Shown here: in pieces, positions 60,491-64,000 of the stretch | Position numbering within the stretch: the first letter of the stretch is position 1 | Layout of the letters: every line of letters begins with the position of its first letter | Assembly: GCA_020850475.1 (NCBI GenBank) | Contig: JADZEO010000155.1 | Span: forward strand, 1 to 64,000 | Reading direction: 5' to 3' | Length of the DNA stretch: 64,000 nucleotides | DNA from: Bdellovibrionales bacterium | GTDB lineage: Bacteria; Bdellovibrionota; Bdellovibrionia; Bdellovibrionales; UBA1609 | The notes under the pieces: generated by a model | What the model was told of the DNA's origin: nothing | Databases searched by the model: none | Seen by the model: the letters and a program-made list of their open reading frames with translations, nothing else | Translations under genes and position numbers: made by a program

Positions 60491-62395
60491 CTAATCACTT
60501 ACCTGTGGTGAATTCAGCATCTCATGCCCGCGTGACAATCCCTGACGCGCAACCCATCTCAAATTAGGACGAGCACTGCTCTCCTCTAATTTGAGCTGGT
60601 CGGCGCTCAAGGTAGCCAAAATGTTTATAAAACCCATTAGGGCATGTTGAACATTATCGACTCTAATTACATTTTCAGAGTTGTTGGTGCGCACTCCGCC
60701 TCTTACGACTTGCGGATTGGGAACATAGAAAAGATCGTAGTCGTTTTTGTATTGTAGCTCCTGAATACTGCGAATCCCGCGTACCATCGCAATTTGGTAG
60801 GTCTTGGCCCTCTGTTTATCTTTCACCGCGGCCGCCAAGCGATAGGCATCAATGAGCCCTTCCAAATACACTCCCGTCGAAGAAGCGTGTGGAGGACCAT
60901 AAGGATGGACGGGCGAAAAAAATTGTCCTCGCTCGTCAGCCAATACTCCACCCTGATCCCATTGTTGCATGGTGGTTACCAACCAATCGTTCATTTTAAA
61001 AATCGCCTTCTCCAAGCGACGATCTTTGGTTAATTTCCAAACCCGGTAGTAAGCCTGGGTGTGCCATGGCACAAAGGCGGGATTCCGTTCTCGTTGGTGG
61101 TAGACATTGTAGTAATAGTTAAAGGACAGCATGAATCGGCCGAACACCTCTTGATCATACTTTTCCTCCAAAAGTGCCGCCCACAATAGTAAAGCCTCAC
61201 CCGGATAGAAGTTTTGGTTGTCATTTTGCGCCGACTGATAATGCGTGCGGAAGGAACCATCGGGTTGCCACATTCTTAATATGCCCAACAACAGATTCTG
61301 GTACTGACGCGAGTATTGAGCCCGCAGTTTTGATTCGTGAATCGCCAAGGCGGCCAGCGCCATCGCTCCGAGCTTGCGCGAGCCCTCGAACTCAATCACC
61401 CCCACCCCGTCGATTTCCCGATAAAAGTTCTTAAAATTATAGGCAAAATTGCGCTGGATTTTGTCCTGAAGCTCTTTGCGTTCTGGATGGGCGTTTGACC
61501 ACCGCACCAGACTCACCGTCGCCATAAACTGGCGAATCATGTTGTTTCCCTTACCCTCAAGGCCTTCGCTGGGCTGGTAAAGATAAACCATACGGCCATC
61601 GGGCTGAACGGACTTAAACAGCCAATGCGCCATCAGCTCGGCCGTTTGCCTGGTGGATTGTGGCGAAACCGCTTGTGGCTCGACGACTTGCTTACCTCTT
61701 AACAGAGACGCAATTTCAATGTTGTCGCCAACTCCTGGACGGAGAGCAAATTCCTGAAAGGCCCATTTTTCACTGGTAAAGTTCAGCGGATCTTCCTGCT
61801 CCAGTTGGCTTTGCGCAAACTGATTAATGAGGGGATCCAAATCAAGATTTTGGGCAGTTAATTCGTGGGGACAAATCCAATGGAGGTTTTCTCCAGTCCC
61901 CAAGCGCGCCCCCAACAGTCCGCGCCGAGTTCGTTATTGTCCTCGTTTTACTTCTCTTTCGGAATTCAACTCTTGCGGCAAGCATAAAATGACGAGACCC
62001 TCACCCTTCTGTTTGTTCATGAGTTGATGAAAGGCCTGTGCCAGCAAGGGGCGCAATTCACTCGAGCGCTCCGTCTTGGCTGACCACACGTTACGGCCTT
62101 GGCTCCAAAGTTTGACGACCGCTCCGCTATTGGTTTTCGACTGACTGGATTCGATCGCCCCTAAAATTTGCTTCCATGTGGTATCCGCGAGCGGAGTCGG
62201 CTGCCGCTGACTGGAGAATTCACACCCGCTCATCGCGAGCGCTAGGATTGGAATCGACACCGCACAGGCCAACCAAGAGCGCCACTGAAATTCGATTGTC
62301 ATAGACTTCCCCCTGTCCATTAACTCAAATTCCCTAAGCAAAATCTCCACTGCCGCAAAAAAGTGGGTGCCTGGCCTGAGTAATGAACCAGGCAC
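60491..62395 (-). pseudogene. Lipoprotein with C-terminal (alpha/alpha)6-barrel-like region, interrupted by in-frame TAA at 61934-61936
   Basis: ORFs 62395-61934 and 61915-60491 share one frame: ...EREVKRGQ-TAA-RTRRGLLGARLGTG...; lipobox LAMSGCEF; second ORF lacks an early ATG and a signal peptide. Confidence 0.55.
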
Positions 62396-62397
62396 CC
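62365..62397 (-). terminator. Intrinsic terminator
   Basis: GGGTGCCTGG...CCAGGCACCC stem, T-run on the minus strand. Confidence 0.75.
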
Positions 62398-62418
62398 GGG
62401 TTTGGTTTCATCTCAAAG

Positions 62419-62886
62419 TTACGGACCACCACTTCCATCACCATCGCCGCCACCGCTGCCGTCACCGTCACCGCCACCGTAGCAGATGGGGTTATCGGTA
62501 CTCACCCATTGATTGAGGACTTTGTCCCAAACGGTGCAGGGGTAGAGATCTGGTGCCAGGTCTTGGCAAAATGCGGTGTAGCTCGCCAGAGTTTTTGCCC
62601 CGAGGCTCGTCACAAATTGAACGGTGATCCGCGCCTTAGCTCCGCCCTTTGCCCTGCAAGACTGGGTCAAAGAGTACACCAAGTTGCTAGCAAAGATCGA
62701 TTTGCAGTGGGCTTCTAATGTGGATGGCATAAAAGTGTCGTCGTACTTTCGAAACGCCAAGTCAGTACTCGCTAGATTCTGATTTGACGAGTGCACCACT
62801 ACCGTTCGACAGTAAGCATCGGCCGCCCAAGCCGTCGAAGCTGACAGGATCATCGAACCTATCAGAGCAACAAAATACTTCTTCAT
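62419..62886 (-). CDS. Secreted hypothetical protein with Gly/Asp-rich C-terminus
   Basis: Signal peptide; GGGDGDGSGGGDGDGSGGP tail. Confidence 0.7.
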   Translation of the reverse strand: MKKYFVALIGSMILSASTAWAADAYCRTVVVHSSNQNLASTDLAFRKYDDTFMPSTLEAHCKSIFASNLVYSLTQSCRAKGGAKARITVQFVTSLGAKTLASYTAFCQDLAPDLYPCTVWDKVLNQWVSTDNPICYGGGDGDGSGGGDGDGSGGP

Positions 62887-63081
62887 CTTAGTTCCCCCGT
62901 GTTTTGTTAGTGGGATGTTCTCCCATCGCTAATTTCCCACCCCTACGCGACAGTCTTTGTCGTGTCGACCTGACCAAAAGTTTGGCGGAATCTGCAAATT
63001 CAAGGGGTTAACTTGGGACTTTGGTTGGTAGCCCTGCGGATATCATTAAATAATGAGACACTGGGTGCTACAATTTAACCC

Positions 63082-63969
63082 ATGCCTAAACAACCTGGAG
63101 ATTTGAGCAAAGCCGGCCGCATGCTCCTCGTTTGGGATGCGGTGAAATCTCTCGGACGTGCCTCGCCAGATGATGTGCTCAAAGCTGTTGCTCGACAAAT
63201 GGATCTTCCCAGCGATGACAAAAATCTTCGGCGCAACATTTATCGAGACCTCAAGAGCTTTTCTGACTCTGGCCAGCTGGGGGTCGAGTACTTCACACCC
63301 GATGGCGCCCCCATTACCCCCGACGAAGAAGGCAGCTTCGCGAATGTCCGAGTCGAGTATTTCATCCAAGAAGCGCAGGCCCGAGTTCCTGGCCACGGCC
63401 TACTTGAGGAGCGAGGGGGTTTGTTTGTCCCTTCCACGCAGCGAGACATTGGTTGGCGAATTCAAGTTTTGCAGCAGGATAACTTAAGTGGCTTTGTCAG
63501 TTTTATTTTCGAAACTCGCGATCACAGCTTTCTCAACCTTCAAGTGCCCCTCGCCGAACTGCCGGTCAAAGTGTTAATCGCCCGCGATCCGGGTGCGGAG
63601 AGCAAGCGCACCCCATTTGACGTGCTCAATGAAATTTTGGGACTCCGCTATGGCGTTCTTTACCTCAACAACCGCACTCTGAGTCGACCCGAAGGGAGCG
63701 GCAAGGTGGGGCACGCTTTGGTGGAAATCACTCGCGACGGTAAAGCCGCGCGCATCACCGACCTAGGCTCAAAGTCCGGGACCTTTTGGGCTCCCTCCAC
63801 TCCACGCTACGTGCAAGAAATCAACAAGTTGGGTCACTCCGACGCCACCCTGAGTCCCAACGCTAGCTTGTTTGGCCAAAACATTTCTTGGATCAAATTA
63901 AAGCCTGGCGAAGAGCAAAAACTCCCGCTCTTCATCCTCATGGGAGGCCTCCCCATGCTGGTGGGGTGA
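63082..63969 (+). CDS. Protein with FHA-like C-terminal domain
   Basis: LSRPEGSGKVGHALVEITRDGKAARITDLGSKSGTFW matches the FHA core pattern. Confidence 0.55.
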   Translation: MPKQPGDLSKAGRMLLVWDAVKSLGRASPDDVLKAVARQMDLPSDDKNLRRNIYRDLKSFSDSGQLGVEYFTPDGAPITPDEEGSFANVRVEYFIQEAQARVPGHGLLEERGGLFVPSTQRDIGWRIQVLQQDNLSGFVSFIFETRDHSFLNLQVPLAELPVKVLIARDPGAESKRTPFDVLNEILGLRYGVLYLNNRTLSRPEGSGKVGHALVEITRDGKAARITDLGSKSGTFWAPSTPRYVQEINKLGHSDATLSPNASLFGQNISWIKLKPGEEQKLPLFILMGGLPMLVG

Positions 63970-64000
63970 GCTGAATTAATTTCTTACCTGACTAGAGATT

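Noticed and set aside
62425-62485. GC-rich CCACCGTCACC-type repeat
   Set aside because: Codes the Gly/Asp-rich tail (GGDGDGSG) of a secreted protein; simple coding repeat, not a CRISPR or VNTR of clear interest.
1-64000. CRISPR arrays, rRNA genes, prophage structural genes
   Set aside because: None seen on reading the window; no regularly spaced repeats with unique spacers.

Overview
The window looks like a Bdellovibrionota-type chromosome (inferred from lipoprotein style and gene content). Chromosomal flanks surround a ~35 kb integrative conjugative element (ICE) at roughly 24.08-59.2 kb, next to a tRNA-Pro(CGG). Left flank (0-23.6 kb): GH5 glycosidase fragment, secreted proteins, mutM/fpg, a nucleotidyltransferase + winged-HTH pair, kup flanked by two paralogous membrane proteins, a caspase-like secreted protein, DedA, a kelch-like propeller next to a twitch-type radical SAM protein, and several surface lipoprotein genes, two of them broken by in-frame stops or frameshifts. 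ICE: tyrosine integrase + excisionase, compact VirB2-VirB10-like T4SS with a TcpA/FtsK-like coupling ATPase and a replication-relaxation (possible MOB_C) protein, two heavy-metal RND efflux systems (czc-like and cus-like), and an ECF sigma/anti-sigma pair. Between the two metal modules is a tightly coupled six-gene operon: sigma54 response regulator, small secreted protein, orphan family-5 peptide-binding protein, divergent YcaO-fold protein, hybrid histidine kinase, HXXEE membrane protein. It is the best candidate here for an undescribed system. Other points of interest: a symmetric divergent ECF promoter between cusC and its sigma gene, a dispersed TGTTYGTRAA motif in ICE regulatory regions, and three continuous reading frames interrupted by single in-frame TAA codons. 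All family calls come from motif reading; no database search was run.
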